This document shows positions 18,340-25,931 of a stretch of DNA of 46,682 bases, piece after piece (position 1 is the stretch's first letter; each line of letters starts with the position of its first letter). The stretch lies in the NCBI RefSeq assembly GCF_009295825.1, contig NZ_WHKF01000014.1, positions 1 to 46,682 on the forward strand. The letters run 5' to 3'. The stretch comes from Marinifilum sp. N1E240. Its GTDB lineage: Bacteria; Bacteroidota; Bacteroidia; Bacteroidales; Marinifilaceae. The notes below the pieces were generated by a model. It made no database searches. It was not told where the DNA came from and saw nothing but the letters and a program-made list of their open reading frames with translations. The translations under genes were made by a program, and so were the position numbers.

Positions 18340-19410
18340 ATGACTCTTACCAAAAACATAAAATCGATACAAAATCGCTTTCCAATTTGGGAAATCATTT
18401 ATTGGTTAATAGCATCCTTCTTCATGTTTTTTGTTTTTAGCAACAGGCATTACGATATTCATATCCGTACCAATCTATCTATTTTACTTTTAATTATAAG
18501 CTTTGCAAGTGCCCGGGTAACCAATAAAATTTTAATTCCTAAATTTTTATTTAAGGGTAAACAAGCCTTGTTTTTATACTTGCTCCTTTTCCTAATTGTT
18601 ATATCCTTATGGTTGATTAGCTTTGCTCTTTTTATTATCACTTTGTATAGCAGCATTGCCCTTCCCAATACAATTTTGCCTTCGCTCGAAGATGTTATTA
18701 TTCTTCTCACAGGAACCTATTTAATTTCCTTACTGTCATCTGTTTTTTATTTTACGAAAGAATCCTATCAATCAAAAGAAGAAAAATTAATTATTGAAAA
18801 GGAAAAAAACACCCTGGAATTAAAATTTAAAGAAGTGCAACTGGAACTTCTTAAGGAGCAAATCCATCCTCATTTTATCTTCAACATGATGAATAACCTT
18901 TATGCCCTGGTAAATGAGAGCACTGCTCTTTCAAGAGAAGTTATTGTACGTTTATCAGATTTACTGGAATATATGCTTTACGAATGCAATACAGAAAAAG
19001 TGGAGTTAAGCAAAGAAATTCAATTCATCAACAATTATATTGAACTTGAAAAAATAAGACACGACAAACATTTTAATGTTACAACCGATTTTCCTAAAAA
19101 CATATCCGGGATAAAAATTGCCCCATTGGTTTTATTCCCCTTTGTCGAAAATGCTTTCAAGCACGGACTAAAACAAAGCAACAAGGATTTTATTGCCATG
19201 AAATTAGAAATTAGTCTGCCCAGAATACAGTTCAGTATAAACAATTATAAGCATGATACCACACTAGCAGAATATAAAACTAAAAAGAGTAAAGGTTTAG
19301 GTCTCAAAAATGTGCGCGAAAGACTTGATCTCTTGTATCAAAATAGATATGATTTACAAATATCAACAGACAACAATACATTTGACGTTAAACTGAAAAT
19401 TATACGATAA
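18340..19410 (+). CDS. LytS-type sensor histidine kinase
   Basis: Residues 1-140 hold four membrane segments, 145-175 a charged coiled-coil linker, and then a His_kinase domain of the LytS/YehU class with phospho-acceptor His178 in EQIHPHFIFNMMNNLY. An HATPase domain follows, with FPFVENAFKHGL as its N box and SKGLGLKNVRERL as its G box. It phosphorylates the LytTR regulator encoded immediately downstream; the genes overlap by one base (TAATG). I chose ATG 18340 over TTG 18331 because a perfect -7 box overlaps the latter. The ligand is unknown; LytS/LytTR pairs in Bacteroidota often control envelope or transport genes. The divergent ExbB-like gene is a possible target. Confidence 0.9.
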   Translation: MTLTKNIKSIQNRFPIWEIIYWLIASFFMFFVFSNRHYDIHIRTNLSILLLIISFASARVTNKILIPKFLFKGKQALFLYLLLFLIVISLWLISFALFIITLYSSIALPNTILPSLEDVIILLTGTYLISLLSSVFYFTKESYQSKEEKLIIEKEKNTLELKFKEVQLELLKEQIHPHFIFNMMNNLYALVNESTALSREVIVRLSDLLEYMLYECNTEKVELSKEIQFINNYIELEKIRHDKHFNVTTDFPKNISGIKIAPLVLFPFVENAFKHGLKQSNKDFIAMKLEISLPRIQFSINNYKHDTTLAEYKTKKSKGLGLKNVRERLDLLYQNRYDLQISTDNNTFDVKLKIIR

Positions 19411-20111
19411 TGACTGGTAAAAAAAAATATACTTGTCTGATTATTGACGATGAACCATTGGCAATAAAAGTGATACAGGAACACCTTGAAAATTTCAAAG
19501 ATCAGTTTGAATGTGTTGGAACCCATACGAAACCCATTGAAGCAATGCCTCTTTTACACAAAGGAGAAATTGACATCTTGTTTTTAGATATTAATATGCC
19601 ATCCATTTCGGGCATTGAATTTTTAAAAGCCATTCCCAATCAACCCTATGTGATTTTTACAACTGCTTACAGAGAATATGCTGTTGATGCTTTTGATCTT
19701 AACGCTCTCGATTACCTTGTAAAGCCTATTTCTACCGGAAGGTTTTTAAAGGCGATCAATAAATTTCTTATACTGGAACAAACACACCTCTCAAAGCCAA
19801 AAGAAATTGTTCATATTAAGGCAGATAAAAAGAATTATAATATTACCGCAGAAAACATACTATATGTTGAAGGTGTAGATAACTACATCAAAATTAAAAC
19901 TACTACCAATAATCTTATCTGTTACGAATCATTATCTGGTATAGAAAAGAAATTACCTGCCCGGCTATTTATACGCATCCACCGTTCTTTTATTATTAAT
20001 ATCGAGCAAATAGATCATTATACATCATCGTATATTAAGCTAGACAATAAACAATTTACCATTGGCAGAAATTATAAAGAGCAGGTATTAAGTCGCCTTG
20101 AAAAGCAATAA
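19410..20111 (+). CDS. LytTR-family response regulator
   Basis: A 233-residue regulator. The receiver domain (1-120) has acidic residues Asp13-Asp14, phosphorylation site Asp60 in ILFLDINMPSISG, and the conserved Thr/Lys region FTTAYREYAVDAF and YLVKPI. The C-terminal LytTR DNA-binding domain (about 130-231) reads ILYVEGVDNYIKI, LFIRIHRSFIINI and FTIGRNYKEQVL. It is the partner of the overlapping LytS kinase. LytTR proteins bind paired direct repeats upstream of target genes; none is evident here. Downstream is a REP-like repeat, so the operon probably ends with this gene. Confidence 0.93.
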   Translation: MTGKKKYTCLIIDDEPLAIKVIQEHLENFKDQFECVGTHTKPIEAMPLLHKGEIDILFLDINMPSISGIEFLKAIPNQPYVIFTTAYREYAVDAFDLNALDYLVKPISTGRFLKAINKFLILEQTHLSKPKEIVHIKADKKNYNITAENILYVEGVDNYIKIKTTTNNLICYESLSGIEKKLPARLFIRIHRSFIINIEQIDHYTSSYIKLDNKQFTIGRNYKEQVLSRLEKQ

Positions 20112-20261
20112 GGCATTTGAATAACCTCTTATAAATGAAAATGGATGAAGATGGCAAATACTTTTTAGTAGCACATAGAGCCATTGCATAAATCCTGCTC
20201 AGACCTTAACCAACTAAAAAGACATTAAACACCTACCTAAAGAACCTCCTTAAGAAGCCCA
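20112..20261. other. Intergenic region after the LytTR gene
   Basis: First part of a 444-base gap before the CBASS genes. This part shows no coding frame or strong hairpin; the rest of the gap holds a REP-like element and an upstream element, listed separately. Confidence 0.5.
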
Positions 20262-20414
20262 AATTATCTGAGTAGATGCAAACCAAAGCTAGAGCAAGCC
20301 TTTCACTTCTGCTCTGCAAATACAGAGTAAATATTTACAAGAGTTCACTGTTGGTACGTGATTTTATCGTGCTCTTTTCTTAATTGCATTACCTGCAGTA
20401 GCGCAGGTGCAAGC
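20262..20414 (+). repeat. Multi-hairpin REP-like element, copy 7
   Basis: Aligns closely with copy 6 through CTCTGCAAATACAGAGTAAA and GTAAATATTTAC to GTTGGTACGTGATTTTATCG, but the last hairpin is replaced by CACCTGCGC-type pairing (ACCTGCAGTAGCGCAGGT). The final stem is therefore different in sequence but still pairs. Confidence 0.75.
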
Positions 20415-20429
20415 ATTCCCCATACCATT

Positions 20430-20550
20430 CCCTTAAAATATATTATGTAGACAGTTTCTATATTAGTATTTATCTTATATCTTTTACATATATTCTACAT
20501 TATGCCTTATTAGTATTTGTAATTTTAGTTTCGATACTATTTTAAAAATG
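20430..20550 (+). repeat. Dispersed upstream element, copy B (before the CBASS operon)
   Basis: Contains ATTATGTAGACAGTTTC, TATATTAGTATTT, then CATTATGCCTTATTAGTATT, TGTAATTTTAGTTTCGATAC and TATTTTAAAAATG, ending at the SLATT start codon. It is very close to copy A at 9.45 kb. If it carries a promoter, it would drive the CBASS genes. Confidence 0.65.
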
Positions 20551-20555
20551 ATGCT

Positions 20556-21077
20556 ATGAACAATATTATAGAAAAAATAAAGAGGATTAAAGTTGATTCA
20601 ATCTATGGTAAGAAAAAACATTTTAATGCCGCAGATAGAAAACAGAATATTCACTATTGGATAGGTATTCCCCTTGTATTAGTTAATATAGTAACGGGAA
20701 CATCATTATTTATACTATTAACTGAAAATGTAGAAAGTTGGCTTAAATTTCTGCCTGTTATTTTCGCCTTTATTGCAGCAATTCTAGGTGGCTTACAAAC
20801 GTATTTTAATTTTAATGAAAAGGTGGAAGGTCACAGGAAATGTGGTAATGATTATTTAGCTGTATTAAAAAAATGCGATAGGCTTCAAGCTACAATTAAA
20901 GACAAACTAATTTCGACTGATAAAGTACTTGAAAATTTAGAAGAAATTGGTGATGAAATTAACAGAATAAACAAAGTGGCTGAATCTTATCCTACTTCAA
21001 AAAAGGATTATATGCAAGCGCAAGAAGGAATAAAAGAAGGAGAAGAAACTTATTTACAAGATGAATTAGACTTATAA
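20556..21077 (+). CDS. SLATT-domain 2TM effector of a CBASS system
   Basis: A 173-residue protein of SLATT type (SMODS- and SLOG-associated 2TM effector). A short cytosolic N-terminus with HFNAADRKQNIHYWIGIP precedes membrane helix 1 (about 35-56) and helix 2 (about 64-85, AFIAAILGGLQTYFNF). A long soluble helical part with GHRKCGNDYLAVLKK and an acidic tail follows. SLATT proteins are predicted to form membrane pores or disrupt the inner membrane after sensing a cyclic nucleotide. The CD-NTase gene begins 22 bases downstream on the same strand, the usual order of a minimal two-gene CBASS. The start is fixed because the two earlier ATGs run straight into a stop. Confidence 0.88.
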   Translation: MNNIIEKIKRIKVDSIYGKKKHFNAADRKQNIHYWIGIPLVLVNIVTGTSLFILLTENVESWLKFLPVIFAFIAAILGGLQTYFNFNEKVEGHRKCGNDYLAVLKKCDRLQATIKDKLISTDKVLENLEEIGDEINRINKVAESYPTSKKDYMQAQEGIKEGEETYLQDELDL

Positions 21078-21099
21078 ATTACTACCCAAATATATCGAC

Positions 21100-22614
21100 A
21101 TGCTAACAACCACAGTTTCTGGCTATAATAAACTCTACAAAAGTTTAGCTAAGAATTTAGATATCTCAAATGAACAATTTGAAAAAGCAATCTCGCATTA
21201 TGAAGCAGTCGCAGATTGGTTAACAAGAGAAAGTTCTCCTTTACGAATATATAATCCCGACATTTATGTTCAAGGTTCTTTCAGCTTAGGCACTGTAATT
21301 AAACCATTATCTGGTGAAGATGAGTTTGATATAGACTTGGTTTGCAAACTAAATTTACATAAAACTCATACTACACAGGAACGTGTAAAGAATAAAATCG
21401 GCGATAGACTAAAAGCTAACTCTGACTATAATAGAATGCTTTTAGAAGAAAGTGAAATGTGTTGGACATTGGAGTATCAGGAAGACCCCAAATTCTTTAT
21501 TGATATCCTTCCTTCAATAATTGATGAATCACAATGGTTACTGGAACTTTCAGTTCCACAAAAATTAGCTCAAACTGCCATTTGTATTACTGACAAAAGT
21601 GCTTTGGAATACAGAATAATTAGTGAAAATTGGCGAAAAAGTAACCCCAAAGGTTATTCTGCTTGGTTCAAAGAGCAAATGACAGCCCAATTTTCAAGAC
21701 GTTTAGAATTTCTTGCAGAACATCGAAATGTTTCGATTGATAAAATAAAAGAATATGAGGTAAAAACGCCACTTCAAAGAGCGGTGCAAATATTAAAACG
21801 TCATCGAGACATAATGTTTGGAAGCGATTTGGATAAACCAATATCTATTATAATAACTACCCTAGCAGCAAAAGCATACGCCAATGAGGATAATATTGTT
21901 GACGCATTAAAAAATATTCTTCTAAAAATGCCTTTATTTATGGAATCCATAAATGGTATTACTTGGGTAAGGAATCCAATTAATCCAGGTGAAAACTTTG
22001 CTGACCAGTGGGAAAAATATCCAACAAAAGAAACGAATTTTCGAGATTGGATTTCAAAAGCAAAAATCGACCTGGTAAATATAGTTGGAACAAAGACAGT
22101 TAATGATGCAAGGATTCTATTGGGAGAAAACATGGGTAATAGAATCGTTAATGAATCTTATAGAAATGCTGGAATTGAAATAATTTCAGAATCATCACAT
22201 GCATTAACCAGACATAAATCAATCGTTAATTTTGCTAATCATAAAGAAGCACCAAAATGGACAATGAGATTACAAAATACGATTTTTGTATCTGCCAGAT
22301 ACAAGGATGAAAACTCTTGGTTAACGGTTACTCCGGAAACTATACTACCCAAAAACAAAACAGTAGTATTCGTGGCTAGGACAAATGTTAAAAAGCCATT
22401 TGATGTTTTTTGGCAAGTTGTAAATACAGGTGAAGAAGCGAAAAATGATGGTCAATTGCGAGGTTCTATTTTTAAAGCTACGACAGCTGGAGCTGGTGGG
22501 TTAAGGTACTCAGACCATACTTCATATACAGGAACTCACTGGGTTGAGTGTTACGTAATTAAGAATAATGTATGTGTTGCAAGAAGTAATGAAATTTTTG
22601 TTCAAATAAAATAA
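21100..22614 (+). CDS. CBASS CD-NTase (SMODS nucleotidyltransferase) with C-terminal AGS-C-type sensor domain
   Basis: A 504-residue cGAS/DncV-like nucleotidyltransferase. The active site is intact: GSFSLGT at 59-65, catalytic Asp77 and Asp79 in EFDIDLV, and third Asp135 in FFIDILPS. The C-terminal segment (about 385-504) matches the adenylyl/guanylyl and SMODS C-terminal sensor domain, with FWQVVNTGEEA, LRGSIF, YTGTHWVECYVI and CVARSNEIFV. On phage infection such enzymes make a cyclic di- or trinucleotide that activates the effector, here the SLATT protein encoded 22 bases upstream. No Cap2/Cap3 ubiquitin-like genes or HORMA/TRIP13 genes are present, so this is a type I (two-gene) CBASS. The nucleotide product cannot be read from sequence. 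Confidence 0.92.
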   Translation: MLTTTVSGYNKLYKSLAKNLDISNEQFEKAISHYEAVADWLTRESSPLRIYNPDIYVQGSFSLGTVIKPLSGEDEFDIDLVCKLNLHKTHTTQERVKNKIGDRLKANSDYNRMLLEESEMCWTLEYQEDPKFFIDILPSIIDESQWLLELSVPQKLAQTAICITDKSALEYRIISENWRKSNPKGYSAWFKEQMTAQFSRRLEFLAEHRNVSIDKIKEYEVKTPLQRAVQILKRHRDIMFGSDLDKPISIIITTLAAKAYANEDNIVDALKNILLKMPLFMESINGITWVRNPINPGENFADQWEKYPTKETNFRDWISKAKIDLVNIVGTKTVNDARILLGENMGNRIVNESYRNAGIEIISESSHALTRHKSIVNFANHKEAPKWTMRLQNTIFVSARYKDENSWLTVTPETILPKNKTVVFVARTNVKKPFDVFWQVVNTGEEAKNDGQLRGSIFKATTAGAGGLRYSDHTSYTGTHWVECYVIKNNVCVARSNEIFVQIK

Positions 22615-22617
22615 AAA

Positions 22618-22818
22618 AACTGGCTATAACAAAGTGTCATATGTAATGCGGGTTTCAGTGATTTTTTGGGTTGCGGCTCACTGTTGCGACACCGCCAATC
22701 CGTCTTTTACGATTGACGAAAAATTAGAAATATTGAATAAATGAATTGACTCCGTGCGTGTCTGAAAGTTTCGTGTTTTTAATTACACACTACACAAACC
22801 GTTAGCGGTTATTAAACC
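22618..22818 (+). repeat. attC-like long imperfect hairpin between CBASS and TIR genes
   Basis: About 200 bases whose ends are imperfect inverted repeats: AACTGGCTATAACAAAGTGT at the left and CACACTACACAAACCGTTAG followed by CGGTTATT at the right. Pairing continues inward (TTTCAG with CTGAAA), leaving a large apical region. The left TATAACA and right CGTTAGC resemble the R'' (RYYYAAC) and R' (GTTRRRY) half-sites of integron attC recombination sites, though the match to the core rule is not exact. Elements of this look are common between genes in Bacteroidota. No integrase is in the window. Confidence 0.4.
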
Positions 22819-22847
22819 TAAACTTGATATCAAATAGAAAATCCAAT

Positions 22848-23669
22848 ATGACAGTAACTAATCAAATAGGATCACTTAAGAAACTCCTAAATAAGGCATC
22901 GAAAATAACAAGAGAGGATAGTAGTGACCCAGATTTCAAAGTATGGAAAAATTTAGTTGAAAGAACCTTGATTAAAGTGTTTGGCAGTGAATCTTTTGAG
23001 TTGGATGAATTTAGGAAGTTGAAATTTTTCTACAATCCTATGATTTCGTATTTGGGAGAAGATTATTCCTCAGAGCATTTGAGGTGCTTCAGGCGTGACT
23101 TTGAAATAGCAAAGAAGCAAATTGCGTTGTATATAGAAGAGTTCGAAGAAGCTCCGCAAATAGTAGAATCAAAACACACTGAACAATCAGGTGTAAATAA
23201 AGTGTTTATCAGCCACTCAACTAAAGACAAAGACAATGTTGAAGAACTAATTGATATTTTAGAAACTATTGGCGTGAAAAGTACACAAATTTTTTGTAGT
23301 TCTTTTGAAGGCTATGGTATTGATTTAGGAGAGAATTTTTTGGAAAGGATTAAAAATGAATTAAATGAAGAAGTTCTAGTTCTTTTTGTTTTATCAGAAA
23401 ACTTTTACTCTAGCCCTGTTTGTTTGTGTGAAATGGGGGCAACTTGGATTAAAACATCTGAACATATTCCTATTTTAATACCACCATTTGATTTTGAAAA
23501 TATTAAAGGTGTTATTCCATTGACACAAGGCTTTAAAATAAATGATAGTTTAAAACTAAATTTATTTAAAGAGAAACTTGAAAAAGTATTCGATATTAAT
23601 CCAATTGATTTTACTAGTTGGGAAAGAAAGAGAGACAGAATTATAAAAAGAATTGTAATACCCCAATGA
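22848..23669 (+). CDS. TIR-domain protein with N-terminal helical domain, probable phage-defence NADase
   Basis: From ATG 22848 the protein has 273 residues; a TTG at 22824 would add eight. Residues 1-115 are helical (WKNLVERTLIKVFG, HLRCFRRDFEIAKKQ) with no family I recognise. Residues 118-270 are a TIR domain: VFISHSTKDKD (strand A), QIFCSSFEGYGID (BB-loop region), VLVLFVLSENFYSSPVC, then CLCEMGATW holding the likely catalytic Glu195. Bacterial TIR proteins cleave NAD+ or make cyclic ADP-ribose-type signals, and many kill infected cells. Neighbours are CBASS and abortive-infection-like genes, which supports a defence role. Its stop overlaps the ATG of a 41-residue frame (ATGA), suggesting translational coupling. 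Confidence 0.85.
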   Translation: MTVTNQIGSLKKLLNKASKITREDSSDPDFKVWKNLVERTLIKVFGSESFELDEFRKLKFFYNPMISYLGEDYSSEHLRCFRRDFEIAKKQIALYIEEFEEAPQIVESKHTEQSGVNKVFISHSTKDKDNVEELIDILETIGVKSTQIFCSSFEGYGIDLGENFLERIKNELNEEVLVLFVLSENFYSSPVCLCEMGATWIKTSEHIPILIPPFDFENIKGVIPLTQGFKINDSLKLNLFKEKLEKVFDINPIDFTSWERKRDRIIKRIVIPQ

Positions 23670-23791
23670 ATATGAATACAAAGAAAATATATGATGAAAA
23701 TGGTGGTGGGGCAACTAGAGTGTTTTATGACGATAAAGTAGAAAGAGTAAATCCAATTGCTCATTATAAAGTCCCAGATTGTCCCAGTTGA
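23666..23791 (+). CDS. Small protein overlapping the TIR gene, possibly truncated
   Basis: ATG at 23666 overlaps the TIR stop as ATGA, and the frame runs 41 codons to TGA 23791. It is hydrophilic (NGGGATRVFYDDKVERVNPI) and ends inside the head of a REP-like repeat. It could be a genuine small partner of the TIR protein, or the start of a longer gene cut by repeat insertion. No family recognised. Confidence 0.4.
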   Translation: MNMNTKKIYDENGGGATRVFYDDKVERVNPIAHYKVPDCPS

Positions 23792-23850
23792 CCGCTAGTT
23801 CGAGCGTTCCTCGCTCGGACTCTGTGAATACAGGGTTTACGAAGAGCAAT
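23772..23850 (+). repeat. Multi-hairpin REP-like element, copy 8 (forward head)
   Basis: Contains CCCAGATTGTCCCAG, then CGCTAGTTCGAGCG with loop TTCC and TCGCTCGGA (stem CGAGCG/CGCTCG), then CTCTGTGAATACAGGG. It is the same head module as copies 1, 6 and 7. Confidence 0.65.
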
Positions 23851-23984
23851 CTTTCGTTTGAATTTGCACTTAAGCTAAATACAATTGGTAACAGATGGAA
23901 ATTAGCCTTGGCATGCTACTGTATGAAAAACCCACTCTTATTTTTTACATGCAAGTGGCTTGTATTTAAAATATTTTCTTTGAA

Positions 23985-24055
23985 AATAGATACGAGCGAC
24001 ACGCTCGCACCAGCAGTCTTTACAAGCTCGGACTATCTGGGTGAAATTATTAAAT
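23985..24055 (-). repeat. Multi-hairpin REP-like element, inverted head facing copy 8
   Basis: On the minus strand it reads CCCAGATAGTCCGAG, then a spacer, then GTGCGAGCGTGTCGCTCG, which is the family head in reverse orientation. With the forward head at 23772 it frames about 135 bases of non-coding DNA, giving an inverted pair about 285 bases long. Confidence 0.6.
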
Positions 24056-24244
24056 ATGAAAATACATAGGACACAAAGTCTTCTCCTATGTTTAACACTT
24101 CCCTATAAATCATTCACCAAAATTGAAAAGTCATTAAACTTTACAGTATGAAACTTCGTTTGGATTTAATACTTTAGTAAGAATTTTATTGTACTATAAT
24201 AATCCTTAACAAAGATCTAATTGCTAATTAAATAATATTAAAAT

Positions 24245-24997
24245 ATGAATATCAAAAATTTTACAATATTAATAGTTGGAGTAATTTTAGTTTTCATTGC
24301 AATGTATCTTTTTACAAGACCTGCCATATTTGATATATGGGATTTTTCGGAAACAGGTCCAGTAGGAGATACGATAGGAGGTATTTCAGCCCCAGTGATA
24401 AACCTCTTTGGTGCTTTTTTAGTATATATTTCATTCAAAGAACAAATAAAAGCAAATGACAACCAATCTATTGCCTTAGCCGATGAAAAAAGAGAAAATA
24501 ATAAATCTAATCAATACAATAGGCATTTATCATTACTTGATGAAGTGAAAAATCGCTTACATGATCTTCAATTTGTAGTTGTTATACCAATAGAAACAAG
24601 CATTAAAGAATCAAACATACAACCTCTAGTCGTTACTTATAATGGGATTGATGCTCTTAATGAGGCTATAAATCGTCAATATTCTAAAAATGGCAAAAAT
24701 TCGAAATCATACCTAAAATATAAAAATGAGAGATTTAATACGTATGGTATATTTCTTAATTTTCAATTTGTTCTAACTACTGTATATGATTTAATTGAAA
24801 GAATTGAAACAAATATAGATGATAAACAAGATCAAACTTTTCTAATAAGCAACTTAGATCTTTTTTACAAAATATACTTGTTAAGCTTTGCAAATAGAAT
24901 AATATCTGCATTTGATTTTGGTCAAGAAGAGATAAAAGAATTAATAAAAGTAAAATCAAAAATTGACAAAAAATTAAATATACAACAAACAAAATAG
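24245..24997 (+). CDS. putAbiC-like two-pass membrane protein, probable abortive-infection component
   Basis: A 250-residue protein with membrane segment 1 (about 5-24), a motif GPVGDTIGGISAP (38-50) leading into membrane segment 2 (to about 65), then the sequence FKEQIKANDNQS and a long cytosolic helical domain. This N-terminal layout (G-x-x-GD-x-x-GG-x-x-x-P, then a short helix and FxxQ) is that of the putative phage abortive-infection family (putAbiC). The cytosolic part reads HLSLLDEVKNRLHDL and continues alpha-helical to the end. The HNH-type gene starts five bases after its stop, so the two are almost certainly co-transcribed. Function in this pair is inferred. Confidence 0.68.
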   Translation: MNIKNFTILIVGVILVFIAMYLFTRPAIFDIWDFSETGPVGDTIGGISAPVINLFGAFLVYISFKEQIKANDNQSIALADEKRENNKSNQYNRHLSLLDEVKNRLHDLQFVVVIPIETSIKESNIQPLVVTYNGIDALNEAINRQYSKNGKNSKSYLKYKNERFNTYGIFLNFQFVLTTVYDLIERIETNIDDKQDQTFLISNLDLFYKIYLLSFANRIISAFDFGQEEIKELIKVKSKIDKKLNIQQTK

Positions 24998-25002
24998 AAT
25001 AA

Positions 25003-25782
25003 ATGACGAATAATGAAAAGTGCTACATGTGTAATAGATACGCTACTTCAAATGAGCATGTTCCACCCAAATGCCTATTCCCGGAAAAAAAAGATACTAG
25101 AGGAATAAATTTCAGAAAAGAACTTATTACTGTACCATCTTGTGACATACATAATTTATTAAAATCTGATGATGATGAATTCCTTATGTTATCATTATCT
25201 GGATTACTAAAAAATAATCCCATTGGAAGTTTTCATCAACGAACAAAAGCAAACAGAGCACTTAAAAGAAAAAATAAAAATTTTATAGAAAAAGAAATAT
25301 TACGCAATCATAGATTAAAAACAATTAGCACTCCAAAGGGTAAAACTATTACAGTATCGTTTGGAAATCCTAATAACCAAAGATTGAATCATTGCCTTGA
25401 ACATATTGCATTTGGGTTATATTATCATGAATTTAAGAAAACCTTTGAAGGTGAACTTAGATTAATTTTAGAATTCTTAGAGTATGAGGATGAAAATATA
25501 CAAACTTTCAAGAAATTTTTGAAAGAGAGATTTGCAGTTGAGACAGAACTTAATACTGAATTTAAAGGAGAAAATCCCGAAGTTTTTTATTATCAATTTC
25601 ATAAACCAGATGAATTTGGATTAATAGGAATGAAAATGGTTTTCTATGGTACAGCTGAGGTATATTGCTCATTTAAAAGTAAAGAGGCAAAAGAACCAAT
25701 TAACTTAGGGATGAATTTAATAGACAAAGGAATTAAAACAATAATTACTGTTGGTGATAAAGAGTTTGTATTCAACAAATAA
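25003..25782 (+). CDS. HNH-type endonuclease-like protein paired with the putAbiC-like gene
   Basis: A 259-residue protein. The N-terminus is an HNH-like zinc-finger nuclease module: Cys7-x2-Cys10 in KCYMCNR, SNEHVPPKCLFP with Glu18-His19, and VPSCDIHN with Cys47, His50 and Asn51. This EHVPPK pattern is seen in HNH proteins of defence loci. The rest (60-259) is a mixed domain I do not recognise, with HHxEF-type helical segments (HCLEHIAFGLYYHEF) and a beta-rich end. It lies five bases after the membrane protein gene. A plausible model is a membrane sensor or pore with a DNA-cutting partner, but this is inference from architecture and from the island it sits in. Confidence 0.75.
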   Translation: MTNNEKCYMCNRYATSNEHVPPKCLFPEKKDTRGINFRKELITVPSCDIHNLLKSDDDEFLMLSLSGLLKNNPIGSFHQRTKANRALKRKNKNFIEKEILRNHRLKTISTPKGKTITVSFGNPNNQRLNHCLEHIAFGLYYHEFKKTFEGELRLILEFLEYEDENIQTFKKFLKERFAVETELNTEFKGENPEVFYYQFHKPDEFGLIGMKMVFYGTAEVYCSFKSKEAKEPINLGMNLIDKGIKTIITVGDKEFVFNK

Positions 25783-25931
25783 TCGAAAAATACTGCAATG
25801 AAAAATCTAATTTCATGGGCGCTAGCAAGCTACGTAAGAGTTACGTTTAATTAATAAACACAAGCAAGACTGTTAGAGGCAAAACAAACACAAATAGATA
25901 TTGATTAAATATACTAACAAAGAATAAGATT

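Noticed and set aside
23779-24069. A 96-codon plus-strand frame after the TIR gene
   Set aside because: It reads through forward and inverted copies of the REP-like repeat, including its palindromes; the protein has no credible character.
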